From NCBI GenBank assembly GCA_020444175.1, contig JAHLLM010000042.1, forward strand, positions 1-47,589: DNA of 47,589 nucleotides, written 5' to 3'. Every line of letters begins with the position of its first letter. The first letter of the stretch is position 1. This document shows, piece by piece, positions 17,925 to 25,801 of this stretch. The notes beneath the pieces are model-generated. The model ran no database searches and had not been told where the DNA came from. It saw nothing but the letters and a program-made list of their open reading frames with translations. The DNA is from Desulfobulbaceae bacterium. GTDB lineage: Bacteria; Desulfobacterota; Desulfobulbia; Desulfobulbales; SURF-16. A program made the position numbers and the translations under genes.

Positions 17925-17961
17925 GGAGTAGGGCCTTTCCAGGCTCTACTCCTTTTTTTTT
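17925..17961 (+). terminator. Rho-independent terminator after the kinase operon
   Basis: GGAGTAG-GGCC stem, short loop, complementary GGCT-CTACTCC, then nine T. It ends the 11.3-17.8 kb operon; the opposing hexahaem gene ends 46 bp further on. Confidence 0.88.
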
Positions 17962-18006
17962 CGATTCTTTCCCAAAGCCTTTGAGCCACTATTGGTTCAT
18001 TGCGGT

Positions 18007-18774
18007 CTATTTGTTTTTTATGCCGGGATGGCATCTTTTACAGTCATTAAGAGGAAAAGCCACATTAAGATGACATACCCCGCAGAATTTCTTTTTTAAA
18101 ATAAATTCCATCAGGAAATACTCTGTCCCTTTCTTTTTAATGAAAAAAATATCAGGGTGACAGTTTCCGCAGTCCAGTAATCGCGTATGCACGGAATGGG
18201 GGAAAAATGCAGGCGGGACGTAGTCCCATTCAGCCTGCAGTTCAAGACGCTCTTTAAATTTCATGTTGACGCGTGGCTTTTCATTGCTCAGTGAGTATAT
18301 CGGCTTCACGATTTTATTTTTCATTGCCAGCGTCCAATCAACCTTGTTGCCAAAAGGGGCTCTGGGCAGCTTGGGATCGGCTGTAAATTTTTCAAATCTT
18401 TCCCTTCCTGTGGAAAGATCGCCGGAATGGCACTTATCGCAATGCTCCTCGGTATGCCCGAAAGCCACTTTACCGTCATGACAGGCTCCGCAGAAAAAAC
18501 CATCCCGGTTGTCCTGTTCGGTAATTTCTGTCTTGTTTACTGAAAATTCGAATTCCAGTTCCAGATGGCAGACGCGGCAGGAATATTTTATCCGATGACT
18601 CCAGTGGGAGAAAGAAACAGGCTTGATATTATTTGTCTCGGATGTGCGGTTTATCAGAATGTTGCCGTATTCGTGGGGCGGAGGAAGAGGTGGAAAATCC
18701 CAATAGGCAAGCAACGCGGCGGGATACATCAGAAAGAGAAGCAGCAGGAATATTGAAGTCAGCTTAGCTGTCAT
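18007..18774 (-). CDS. Hexahaem c-type cytochrome (two triheme c7-like modules)
   Basis: 255 residues from the ATG after AGGAGGCTCAAA; an in-frame ATG 18 nt earlier contains the Shine-Dalgarno and is rejected. After a signal peptide (to LLA) come CRVCH, CGACH, CDKCH, then CGNCH, CGVCH, CKRCH. Each half begins with a SHxxH-type motif (FSHWSHR and FPHSVHT), the signature of triheme c(7)-type repeats that use distal His ligands. It is presumably periplasmic, shuttling electrons between inner membrane and the outer-membrane conduit or filament. It is convergent with kinase 1 and divergent from kinase 2. A family-A element ends only 20 bp upstream of its start codon and may have replaced its promoter. 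Confidence 0.9.
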   Translation of the reverse strand: MTAKLTSIFLLLLFLMYPAALLAYWDFPPLPPPHEYGNILINRTSETNNIKPVSFSHWSHRIKYSCRVCHLELEFEFSVNKTEITEQDNRDGFFCGACHDGKVAFGHTEEHCDKCHSGDLSTGRERFEKFTADPKLPRAPFGNKVDWTLAMKNKIVKPIYSLSNEKPRVNMKFKERLELQAEWDYVPPAFFPHSVHTRLLDCGNCHPDIFFIKKKGTEYFLMEFILKKKFCGVCHLNVAFPLNDCKRCHPGIKNK

Positions 18775-18794
18775 TTTGAGCCTCCTTGACATTT

Positions 18795-18913
18795 GACGCT
18801 TTCGTATTTATGCCCTTTAGGGTGAAAACCCTCTCAACCGCCGCCGGAACGTGTGTAACTTGTTGATATTGCGCCGGCGGATGGTCAGCTACAGGACTTT
18901 TTGCGAGATTGTC
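18795..18913 (-). mobile_element. Family-A inverted-repeat element, copy 2 (with 18-bp insertion)
   Basis: Outer parts match the 101-bp element (GACGCTTTCGTA at one end, TTTTTGCGAGATTGTC at the other), with about 18 extra bases near the left end including CCCTTTAGGG. It is flanked by ACATTT on both sides (18789-18794 and 18914-18919). It is more diverged than copies 1 and 3, so probably older. It lies directly upstream of the hexahaem cytochrome gene's ribosome binding site. Confidence 0.85.
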
Positions 18914-19237
18914 ACATTTCCCTCTCGCCAAATGAGAGAGGAGAGGAATATTATGTTGTTGTGAGATATGATACTCTTCAGTAAAGTAATACCATGTGGG
19001 ATTGTTATTGAGAAGCCGACAGCTTTTCCTTTTCATGGCAGATACGAAATTACATTCATGTAGCATGGACGAGACTGAAAGTATATCATAGTTTTCAAGT
19101 TTCTTGGCCGCTGCCCGGAAGAGGAAAAGACCAGATCAACCTCACACCCCAGGAATACAGTCAATGCAAACAGGACCTGTCCTTGAGCAGGATCATTCAA
19201 AACCAATAGACACACCCCTTTTAAGTCCGGTACCTGT
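18914..19237. other. Intergenic region upstream of kinase 2
   Basis: About 325 bp without a supported gene. Short frames here are chance or derive from the repeat. It should hold the promoter for the kinase 2-regulator pair; no -24/-12 box is seen. Confidence 0.35.
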
Positions 19238-20710
19238 ATGAAGAAAAAAGTTTACCTCGCCCTGTTCATTCTGGTTTTCTGCTTCACAGGAGGAGGCCTT
19301 TATATAACACGTTCCACTGAGGATGTGGTCAGCAAACTGGAAATAATTACAACCCTGCACCAGGTGGAGTTTTTCAGAAAGGACCTGCAGAGTAAAATCA
19401 AAACCGTACAGACCGACCTGCTTCTCAAAGATTCCCCCCATGCCCTGGATATCGATGAATTCACCGTCCACGTGGAGGACATGGAAAAGGCCGCCGACCT
19501 CTGCTTCACCTGCCATCATTCCCCAGAAGTGCTGCAAAGTCTGACCAGTATGCAGAACGGCATGAAACGATATATAAAAAGTCTGAGCCGGGTCTATACA
19601 ACCAGGGCGAACAGAGAGAGACTGGAACAGGAAAAAGGAGAGGCTTTCAACCTTGGCAAAAAAGTTCTCGCAGATGTACAGAATATCGTCATTACCTCTT
19701 CTGATAAAATAGCGGCGCGCATAGCCCGGGCCCGCAAGAGCATTGACGAGAGCCAGCGTCTCCTGTTTTTCTTTATTACGATCGGCCCTTTTCTGCTCAT
19801 TCTTATCACCTACTTTTTTTTGGATCATGTCAGCGGTTCTGTTTCCGTACTGATCGATGCCATCAGAAAAATAAAGGAAGGTGACCTGCAGGTCCGGGTA
19901 AAAGACAAATTATCCGATGAATTTCTGGAGCTTGCCACGGTGTTTAATGAAATGGCAGGATCTCTGAAGGAACAGTGCCTCTACATGCAGCATGCTGAAC
20001 GGTTGGCCGTTGTCGGCGAACTCTCGGCCGGACTGGCCCATGAAGTAAAAAATCCCCTGGCAGGCATCAAGGTATCCATTGAGGTGCTTGCCAACGATCT
20101 TCCCTTAAACCAGGAGGACAGGGACGTTTTTTACAGAATTATCAATGAAATTCACAGGATTGAGGCATTGTTGAAAAGCCTGATCAATTATGCCCGGCCT
20201 CCGGAACCAAGGCCGAAAGTTATTGATGTGCATGAGCTGCTTGCTTCCACTATAAAAAATGCGAAGTATTCACTCGTGAATCCGACAAACAACGTGCAAT
20301 CGGCAAAAAAGATAGAATTTATCAGGGATTTCAGCTCAAAAAAACTGGAGATCATGGCCGATCAGGGCCAGTTACAGCAGGTGTTCCTCAATCTGCTGCT
20401 CAATGCCGTTGATGCCATTCCTGCCCAGGGGACCATAACCGTGAAAACCAGGCAGGAATCAAACGGAGCCATGCAGATTTCCGTATCTGATAACGGTAAG
20501 GGCATACACAGCGACAATCTAGGTAAAATATTTAAACCTTTTTTTACGACAAAACCAAAAGGAACCGGACTGGGGCTTTCCATCTGCAAACGTCTTATCG
20601 AACTCCATGACGGCACCATCCATCTCTCCAGTCAACTGGGAGAAGGCACAACTGTATACATCACTTTGCCTGAAAAACATCAACCCGAATTGGTGAAACA
20701 TGAAAAATAA
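19238..20710 (+). CDS. Second sensor histidine kinase with periplasmic haem-c site
   Basis: 490 residues, same architecture as the kinase at 16276: membrane helix, helical periplasmic sensor with CFTCHH, second helix (about 172-195), HAMP, HisKA (AHEVKNP, His near 267) and HATPase (NLLLNAVDA, DNGKGI, FTTKPKGTGLGL). The haem motif is at Cys89/Cys92/His93, exactly the positions in the other kinase, so the two are paralogues. It overlaps the response regulator gene by 11 bp and forms a cognate pair with it. It may sense periplasmic redox potential or a gas and switch on the filament genes. Confidence 0.94.
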   Translation: MKKKVYLALFILVFCFTGGGLYITRSTEDVVSKLEIITTLHQVEFFRKDLQSKIKTVQTDLLLKDSPHALDIDEFTVHVEDMEKAADLCFTCHHSPEVLQSLTSMQNGMKRYIKSLSRVYTTRANRERLEQEKGEAFNLGKKVLADVQNIVITSSDKIAARIARARKSIDESQRLLFFFITIGPFLLILITYFFLDHVSGSVSVLIDAIRKIKEGDLQVRVKDKLSDEFLELATVFNEMAGSLKEQCLYMQHAERLAVVGELSAGLAHEVKNPLAGIKVSIEVLANDLPLNQEDRDVFYRIINEIHRIEALLKSLINYARPPEPRPKVIDVHELLASTIKNAKYSLVNPTNNVQSAKKIEFIRDFSSKKLEIMADQGQLQQVFLNLLLNAVDAIPAQGTITVKTRQESNGAMQISVSDNGKGIHSDNLGKIFKPFFTTKPKGTGLGLSICKRLIELHDGTIHLSSQLGEGTTVYITLPEKHQPELVKHEK

Positions 20711-22097
20711 GGGTAGAATTTTCCTTATCGACGACGAAGAGCTCATTGTCTCAATGCTGGCCAGGTCCTTGAAAAAAGAAGGGTATGAGACAAAAACACA
20801 GACAACGGTCGATGATGTGGTCAATAGGATCGCAGCGTGGCATCCCGACCTGGTGCTGCTGGATATCCATCTTGAAGAAGACCGGGACGGCCTTGACATT
20901 CTTGCCGACATCAGGGAAGAGAAAATCGACACCCAGGTGGTGATGCTGACGGCGGACGATACGGCGGAATCAGCGATCAAGGCAATGAAACTTGGAGCAG
21001 CCGACTATCTCACCAAACCGTTTAATATTGATGAAGTAAAAATCGTTATTGAAACAATCCTTGAAAAAGAGCGGCTTAAGGATGAGGTCATTTACCTGCG
21101 CAAAGCAGGATCCGCGCACCTGGGAGACACCATGGTGGGTCAGTCCCCCGCCATGCTCAAAATTATTGAAAACGCTAAAAAAATTGCCGAGGCCAAAGCG
21201 GCAACCGTTCTGATTACCGGCGAATCCGGTACCGGCAAGGAGGTCATGGCGCGTTATATTCACAACTGGCGCCATCTTCGCGAGGCAGATGAAGAGAATC
21301 ATGTGCCTTTTATCACGGTAAATTGTACCGCCCTGCCTGAAAACCTCATTGAAAGCGAGCTATTCGGGCACGTCAGAGGCGCCTTCACCGATGCAAAGGC
21401 GGATCAGAAAGGCATGTTCGAACTGGCCGACGGCGGCACCATTCTACTGGATGAAATAGGAGACATGCGGCTGGACCTGCAGAGCAAATTCCTCCGCGTA
21501 CTTGAAGAACGCAAGGTGCGGCGCCTGGGAGGCCGCGTTGACCTACCCGTCGACGTGACCGTCATTTCCACCACCAATAAGGATCTCACAAAGGCTGTGG
21601 CCGACAAGGAGTTCCGTGAAGACCTGTTTTTTCGCCTCAATCTGTTCGCCATTGAGATGCCCCCCCTGCGTGAGCGCAAGGAAGATATTTCCCTGCTGGC
21701 CGAACATTTTCTCATTCATTTCTCCCAGAAGTACATGAAGAAAAACATCAAGGGTTTTTCACCCGAGGCCATGAAAATCATTACCTCCTACGCCTGGCCG
21801 GGCAATGTCAGGGAACTGAAAAATGTTATCGAGCGCATCGTGGTCCTGGAAAATGAAGATCTTATCAAACCGAAACATCTGGCCATCGGTCTGACAGGGG
21901 AAGAACCTTTTGCCTCATTAAACGAGGCAGGCCTGCTGACCCTGCCCGAAGAAGGAATTTCCCTTGATGAAGTTGAAAAGGACCTGATCAGACAGGCCCT
22001 GGAACGGACCGGAGGCAATCAGACCAAAGCGGCAAAACTCCTGAATATCTCCTATGACACCCTGCGTTACCAGGTAAAAAAATATGACCTGAAATAG
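20700..22097 (+). CDS. Sigma-54-dependent NtrC-family response regulator
   Basis: 465 residues. Receiver domain with DDE at 11-13, phospho-Asp55 (VLLDIHL) and TKPF; AAA+ domain with Walker A GESGTGKE (174-181), Walker B ILLDEIGD (248-255) and R-finger region; C-terminal Fis-type helix-turn-helix (GNQTKAAKLLNISYDTL). The sigma-54 contact loop reads GAFTDA (227-232) instead of GAFTGA, a recurrent natural variant. It should activate -24/-12 promoters; two good ones lie just downstream (22323 and 23714). It overlaps kinase 2. I recall a kinase/regulator/NHL order next to omcS in Geobacter; unverified. Confidence 0.95.
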   Translation: MKNKGRIFLIDDEELIVSMLARSLKKEGYETKTQTTVDDVVNRIAAWHPDLVLLDIHLEEDRDGLDILADIREEKIDTQVVMLTADDTAESAIKAMKLGAADYLTKPFNIDEVKIVIETILEKERLKDEVIYLRKAGSAHLGDTMVGQSPAMLKIIENAKKIAEAKAATVLITGESGTGKEVMARYIHNWRHLREADEENHVPFITVNCTALPENLIESELFGHVRGAFTDAKADQKGMFELADGGTILLDEIGDMRLDLQSKFLRVLEERKVRRLGGRVDLPVDVTVISTTNKDLTKAVADKEFREDLFFRLNLFAIEMPPLRERKEDISLLAEHFLIHFSQKYMKKNIKGFSPEAMKIITSYAWPGNVRELKNVIERIVVLENEDLIKPKHLAIGLTGEEPFASLNEAGLLTLPEEGISLDEVEKDLIRQALERTGGNQTKAAKLLNISYDTLRYQVKKYDLK

Positions 22098-22141
22098 TGT
22101 CTGTCCGGAAATCGGAGAAAGAACCATTTCCGGACGGACAC
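22097..22141. repeat. 16-bp hairpin after the response regulator gene
   Basis: GTGTCTGTCCGGAAAT and its near-perfect complement (one G-T pair) with a 13-nt loop. No T-run follows, so it is not a classic terminator. It may be an mRNA-stabilising hairpin or protein-binding site between regulator and NHL gene. Confidence 0.6.
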
Positions 22142-22322
22142 GAAGAAGGCCTTCATGGCTGAATCAGAGCGGCTGCTTTTCTCCCCCCACGCGAAACAAG
22201 GTGGTGAGTTGCCAAACATGATCTGGTGAAATCACCATTTTTTTGACATTCCGTTCCGTTTTTCCCAATCGCCACTTCCCCCGCTGCCCCCAAATACCTG
22301 ATCAAACGAAGGAAGCCGGATA

Positions 22323-22338
22323 TGGCACAGGTCTTGCT
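22323..22338 (+). promoter_or_regulatory. Putative sigma-54 promoter of the NHL gene
   Basis: TGGCACA-GGTC-TTGCT matches the -24/-12 consensus with correct spacing. The start codon used here (22352) lies only 14 nt past this, so transcripts would be nearly leaderless; the hairpin GCTACC-ACAC-GGTAGC (22336-22351) abuts the ATG. Confidence 0.6.
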
Positions 22339-22351
22339 ACCACACGGTAGC

Positions 22352-23350
22352 ATGACAACAAAATTCAAAGCATATTTTTCCACAATTTTTATACTCTGTC
22401 TTGCGGCCCTGTTGTTTGCTCCCCTGCAGGCAAAGGCAATGCAGGTAACTTTTATGGGACGCCTGGCCAACTTTGAAGGCATAATCCCCTCTCTCTGGTC
22501 TAAAATCGCCCTGGACAAGGAGCGAACCGAGGTCATCACGCTCAATCCCCGTCAGCGGGACGTACGCGTCTTTAATGAAGCCGGCATGGAAATCTATGCC
22601 TTTGGCGACAATATTGAACTTGCCGGCGCCACTGATCTTGACCTGGACGAACAGGGCAATATCTACCTTGTCTTTCCCAGGGCGCAGAACCAGCAGCTTC
22701 TCAAGCTCGATTACAAGGGCGACTATCTTGAAGCCTTTGCTCTGAAGGATATCCCGGCAGACTATCTGCCTTTCAATCCGGAACATCTGCAGTACCTTGA
22801 CGGCATGATCTATCTGGCAGACAGCGGCTCCATGGATGTCATTGTCACCGACACCAGTGGGAACTTCCAAAAGGGCTACCGCCTTAAAGAAGCCCTGCGT
22901 CAGGTCGAAGACGAGTTCAGCGGTCTTGAGGGCGAAGACGTCTTCAATGATCCGAAACGCTTCGAGAACCTTGACATGACCGGTTTTTACGTGGACCACG
23001 ACACCAATATCTACTTTACCATTTCGGTCCTGTTTTCCGCTTTCAAGCTTCCCGCGCAAGGAGAACTTCGGATTTTCGGCAGTTCTGGAAGCGGACCGGG
23101 CAAGTTCGGAGTTGTGGCCGGCATCACCACGGACACACAGGGCAATATCTATGTAACGGACCGTTTGCGCAGCGTTGTCATGATTTTCGACAGCAGCTTC
23201 TCCTTTATCACGGAGTTCGGTTTTCGCGGCACACGGCCCGGGAATCTTATCGTGCCGGATGACGTCATTGTTGACGAAAAGAAAGGATATATCTATGTAG
23301 CCCAGGCGGCTAACAGAGGCGTCAGCTTCTTTAAACTCATCACCGACTAA
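22352..23350 (+). CDS. Exported NHL-repeat beta-propeller protein
   Basis: 332 residues from the ATG that gives an intact signal peptide (MTTKFKAYF..., ending LQAKA); the ATG at 22322 is inside a -24 promoter box. The mature chain has repeated blades of the type DLDLDEQGNIYLV, GITTDTQGNIYVTDR and DVIVDEKKGYIYVAQ, so a six-bladed NHL propeller is likely. No catalytic residues are evident. NHL propellers recur beside multihaem cytochromes in Geobacter-type genomes and may serve as periplasmic or outer-membrane scaffolds. No Shine-Dalgarno precedes it. Confidence 0.85.
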   Translation: MTTKFKAYFSTIFILCLAALLFAPLQAKAMQVTFMGRLANFEGIIPSLWSKIALDKERTEVITLNPRQRDVRVFNEAGMEIYAFGDNIELAGATDLDLDEQGNIYLVFPRAQNQQLLKLDYKGDYLEAFALKDIPADYLPFNPEHLQYLDGMIYLADSGSMDVIVTDTSGNFQKGYRLKEALRQVEDEFSGLEGEDVFNDPKRFENLDMTGFYVDHDTNIYFTISVLFSAFKLPAQGELRIFGSSGSGPGKFGVVAGITTDTQGNIYVTDRLRSVVMIFDSSFSFITEFGFRGTRPGNLIVPDDVIVDEKKGYIYVAQAANRGVSFFKLITD

Positions 23351-23370
23351 AACCTCTGGCCGGACTCCCT

Positions 23371-23410
23371 ACGGCATGCGCTGTCATCTTTTGTGCCATG
23401 CACATGCCGT
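23371..23410. repeat. Hairpin after the NHL gene
   Basis: ACGGCATGCG and CACATGCCGT pair with one mismatch around a 20-nt loop. Weak or factor-dependent terminator is possible. Further GCATG-containing palindromes (to about 23440) could be activator sites for the sigma-54 promoter 300 bp downstream. Confidence 0.4.
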
Positions 23411-23713
23411 TTCCCCATATCCAAAGCATGACGCATGCTGCCTACGTTTCCCCAAACTCGTTGTTAACTTCATCTTTTTTTTTCATAAAATCGGCACTCA
23501 TCCCCGACAAACGGAAAACACCTTTTGCTCCCCGAAATACACTGGACAGTAACCTGAGATAGTGTCTGTACACAGCGGTAAAAAAAAGATGGTAAAATAC
23601 CCAACCCACATAAGTGAAAACCCTAAACCAGCTGCCACACGCCTTTCCCATTCCTCTGTTATCCCCACTGCAACACACTGTTATTATGGCACATTCACAC
23701 AACAGCCACTTTG

Positions 23714-23729
23714 TGGCACGCTCTTTGCT
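23714..23729 (+). promoter_or_regulatory. Sigma-54 (-24/-12) promoter of the OmcS-like gene
   Basis: TGGCACG-CTCT-TTGCT is an essentially perfect match to TGGCACG-N4-TTGCW, with exact spacing. The start site would be near 23741, giving a leader of about 290 nt that contains the riboswitch. The NtrC-type activator is encoded 1.6 kb upstream. Confidence 0.88.
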
Positions 23730-23919
23730 CCTGCATAAAGTAACAACAAGCACCCCGATGTCCTGCCTCCTTGAACAACTCGACATCGGCAAAAGAAAAA
23801 AACAATTCCATACATAAATCAGACTGAAAAGGAGGGAAAAGGCAACAAAAAGGAAAACAAAAGAAAAAAGCGAAATTTGAGAACAGAATGACAAATCAGT
23901 CGGAAGTCCGACAACGAAA

Positions 23920-24008
23920 ATCCTCCGAAAAAGGTAAACCTGCTGCAAGGCAGGGACACAAAGTCGACGGATCCTTGAAACGAACAAGGATGGCCGGGCT
24001 GCCGGGGA
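23920..24008 (+). ncRNA. GEMM-I (cyclic di-GMP-I class) riboswitch
   Basis: All core elements occur in order: AAAGGTAAACC (23930-23940), a 6-bp stem capped by the GNRA loop GCAA (23939-23954), GGGACACAAAGTC (23953-23965; consensus GGGACGCAAAGCC), a second stem ATCCTTG/CAAGGAT with an A-rich loop (23971-23991), and the closing GCCGGGCTGCCGG (23993-24005). The base matching Vc2 G20 appears to be G, which favours cyclic di-GMP over cGAMP, subject to proper alignment. It ends about 15 nt before the Shine-Dalgarno of the OmcS-like gene. A small hairpin TCATC-TTGGAG-GATGA (24015-24030) can hold that site, suggesting translational control. Confidence 0.86.
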
Positions 24009-24031
24009 AACAAATCATCTTGGAGGATGAA

Positions 24032-25189
24032 ATGAAAAAGACGTATAAAATCTCTTTAGTAGCAGGCGCAACAATGTTGACTCTGGCCTTCGCCGGTACC
24101 GCAATGGCATTTCATGGCGGCGGTGTTGCCCACTGTGACGGATGTCATTCCATGCATAATTCTCCGGAAAACCCGGTTGCAGGAACACCTGGCGGCCAAC
24201 TGCTGAAAGGAACGGACGCAAGCTCCACCTGTCTGAACTGTCATGACGGCGCCGGCAGCTACCATGTCAACAGTGCCGACGGCTCCAATGCCAAGGAAGG
24301 CGGCGACTTTTACTGGGTAACCAATCCCTATGATGTGGTCGTTCGCGGCAACACCAAGACCTATGGCGGCGACAATGCCGGTCATAATATTGTTGCAGCC
24401 GACTTCAGCATGAACGCCGACCCGGTAAACACCCAGGCCCCAGGCGGCACCTATTCCGCCACCCTGCTCGGCTGTACTAGCTGCCATGACGCCCATGGCC
24501 AGGTTCTTGACGGAACAAAGGGCGGCAGCCTGCCCATCTCCGTTTCCGGTTCCTATGACGACACCGTCCCCACCGGAACCATTGCCGGTAACTACCGTCT
24601 CCTCGGCGACTCCATGTACGAGGCCGGTAACCATACTGCTGACGGTTTTGCCTACTCCAATGACGCCCCGGTTGCTCTGACCAACGGCTCAAGCGGCGCC
24701 TGGACCCGTTACGGAACCGGTATGTCGGAATGGTGCGCCAACTGTCACGGCGACTACCTGAACTCATCAACCAAGCATGTGGCCGGTGCCGGCAACGGTA
24801 TCCTGAACGGTTTTGGCACCAACTATAACTCCTATGTGGCAACCGGTGACTTCGAAGGCGTTCAGGCAACAGCCTATGATGATCTCGTTCCCTTTGAGAC
24901 CGGCGGCGACAAAGCATCCCTGATTACCGCAGGCCAAAGCACAGCCGGTCCGGTTGCAGGAGCCCAGGTTATGTGTCTGACCTGCCATCGCGCCCATGCC
25001 TCCGCCCACAACAATATGGGCCGCTGGGACTTTGAGACCGAGCTTATTGCCGAATCCCACGCCCTTGAATCAACTGACGTACCGGCGACCGCTGCAGTTT
25101 ACTACAAAGACGGTGTGGTCATCGATGTTGCCACTGATTACGGACATTACCAGCGCTCACTGTGTAACAAGTGCCACGTCCAGGATTAA
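24032..25189 (+). CDS. omcS: OmcS-like hexahaem cytochrome (nanowire-type)
   Basis: 385 residues; start chosen after GGAGG, downstream of the riboswitch. Signal peptide ends TAMA, mature start FHGGGVAHCDGCHSMHNS, matching Geobacter OmcS (FHSGGVAECEGCHTMHN, from memory). Six CxxCH: CDGCH, CLNCH, CTSCH, CANCH, CLTCH, CNKCH. OmcS landmarks continue: SYHVNSADG, GGDFYWV, GHNIVAADF, APGGTY, CHDAHG, LPISVSGSY, YGTGMSEWCANCH, CLTCHRAHAS and YQRSLCNKCH. Geobacter OmcS is about 430 residues and polymerises into a filament of stacked haems for long-range extracellular electron transfer. This protein is shorter, mostly by loop deletions. It is controlled by a sigma-54 promoter and a riboswitch and followed by a strong terminator, so it is probably monocistronic and highly expressed. 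Confidence 0.9.
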   Translation: MKKTYKISLVAGATMLTLAFAGTAMAFHGGGVAHCDGCHSMHNSPENPVAGTPGGQLLKGTDASSTCLNCHDGAGSYHVNSADGSNAKEGGDFYWVTNPYDVVVRGNTKTYGGDNAGHNIVAADFSMNADPVNTQAPGGTYSATLLGCTSCHDAHGQVLDGTKGGSLPISVSGSYDDTVPTGTIAGNYRLLGDSMYEAGNHTADGFAYSNDAPVALTNGSSGAWTRYGTGMSEWCANCHGDYLNSSTKHVAGAGNGILNGFGTNYNSYVATGDFEGVQATAYDDLVPFETGGDKASLITAGQSTAGPVAGAQVMCLTCHRAHASAHNNMGRWDFETELIAESHALESTDVPATAAVYYKDGVVIDVATDYGHYQRSLCNKCHVQD

Positions 25190-25240
25190 TGCCTGTTTAG
25201 CATAGGCTCTACTGGCAATCTGCAAGGAGGCATGTAGCAT

Positions 25241-25279
25241 AAGGCTGAGGGAGCTTCGGTTTCCTCAGCCTTTTTTTTT
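25241..25279 (+). terminator. Rho-independent terminator after the OmcS-like gene
   Basis: AAGGCTGAGG, short loop, CCTCAGCCTT, then eight or nine T. Strong 10-bp stem. It separates the nanowire gene from the downstream operon. Confidence 0.92.
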
Positions 25280-25442
25280 AAAAAATAAAATCTCTTTAAA
25301 TTTTTTTATTTGAATACTGCAGCTACAAAGTGATAGAGTTTACGGGAATAGTAATAATAATAACCTGTTTCTTGCTCCGGGGCACCCGGAGTTCCAGACA
25401 AAATGAATGCAGAAAAATGACCATTTTCCATTATGCTTATAA

Positions 25443-25581
25443 ACAATTCTCAGTTAAAAATTGCCACTTTCTTGTCGCCAAGTTTCCAATACTGGATTCC
25501 CGCCTCCGCGGGAATGACATAACCAAGCCCGCCGTCACTCCCGCGGAGGCGGGAATCTAGAGGGTGGCTACTGAGAATTGT
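25443..25581. repeat. Family-B short inverted-repeat element, copy 2
   Basis: 139 bp bounded by ACAATTCTCAGT and its exact complement ACTGAGAATTGT; the core has the same paired GC-rich palindromes as the copy at 8686-8825, with only a few substitutions. A family-A element has inserted a few bases past its right end. Confidence 0.88.
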
Positions 25582-25596
25582 CTAGAGGCAAATTTT

Positions 25597-25697
25597 GACG
25601 GTTTCGTAAAAACCCCCTCAACCGCCGCCGACAAGTATGTAACTTGTTGATATTGCGTTGGCGGATGGTCAGCTTGAGAGCTTTTTGCGAGACCATC
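25597..25697 (-). mobile_element. Family-A 101-bp inverted-repeat element, copy 3
   Basis: Same length and nearly the same sequence as copy 1 in opposite orientation (GACGGTTTCGTAAAAA to TTTTTGCGAGACCATC). Flanked by perfect 7-bp direct repeats AAATTTT (25590-25596, 25698-25704). It lies immediately beyond the family-B repeat and about 100 bp upstream of the second OmcS-like gene. Confidence 0.92.
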
Positions 25698-25801
25698 AAA
25701 TTTTCCATTAATCTGCAAAAAGCGCGTAGGGTGTTCCTGCAGCAGTTTCCCCTGCGCTGAACTGATAAAACAAACAAGCAGCTGTCATTACCTGGGTCTT
25801 C

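Noticed and set aside
22098-22141. Intrinsic terminator after the regulator gene
   Set aside because: The stem is strong but no T-run follows; listed as a hairpin only.
23888-24031. Longer start for the OmcS-like protein at 23888
   Set aside because: The extra 48 codons are the riboswitch sequence; the later ATG has a good Shine-Dalgarno and a clean signal peptide.
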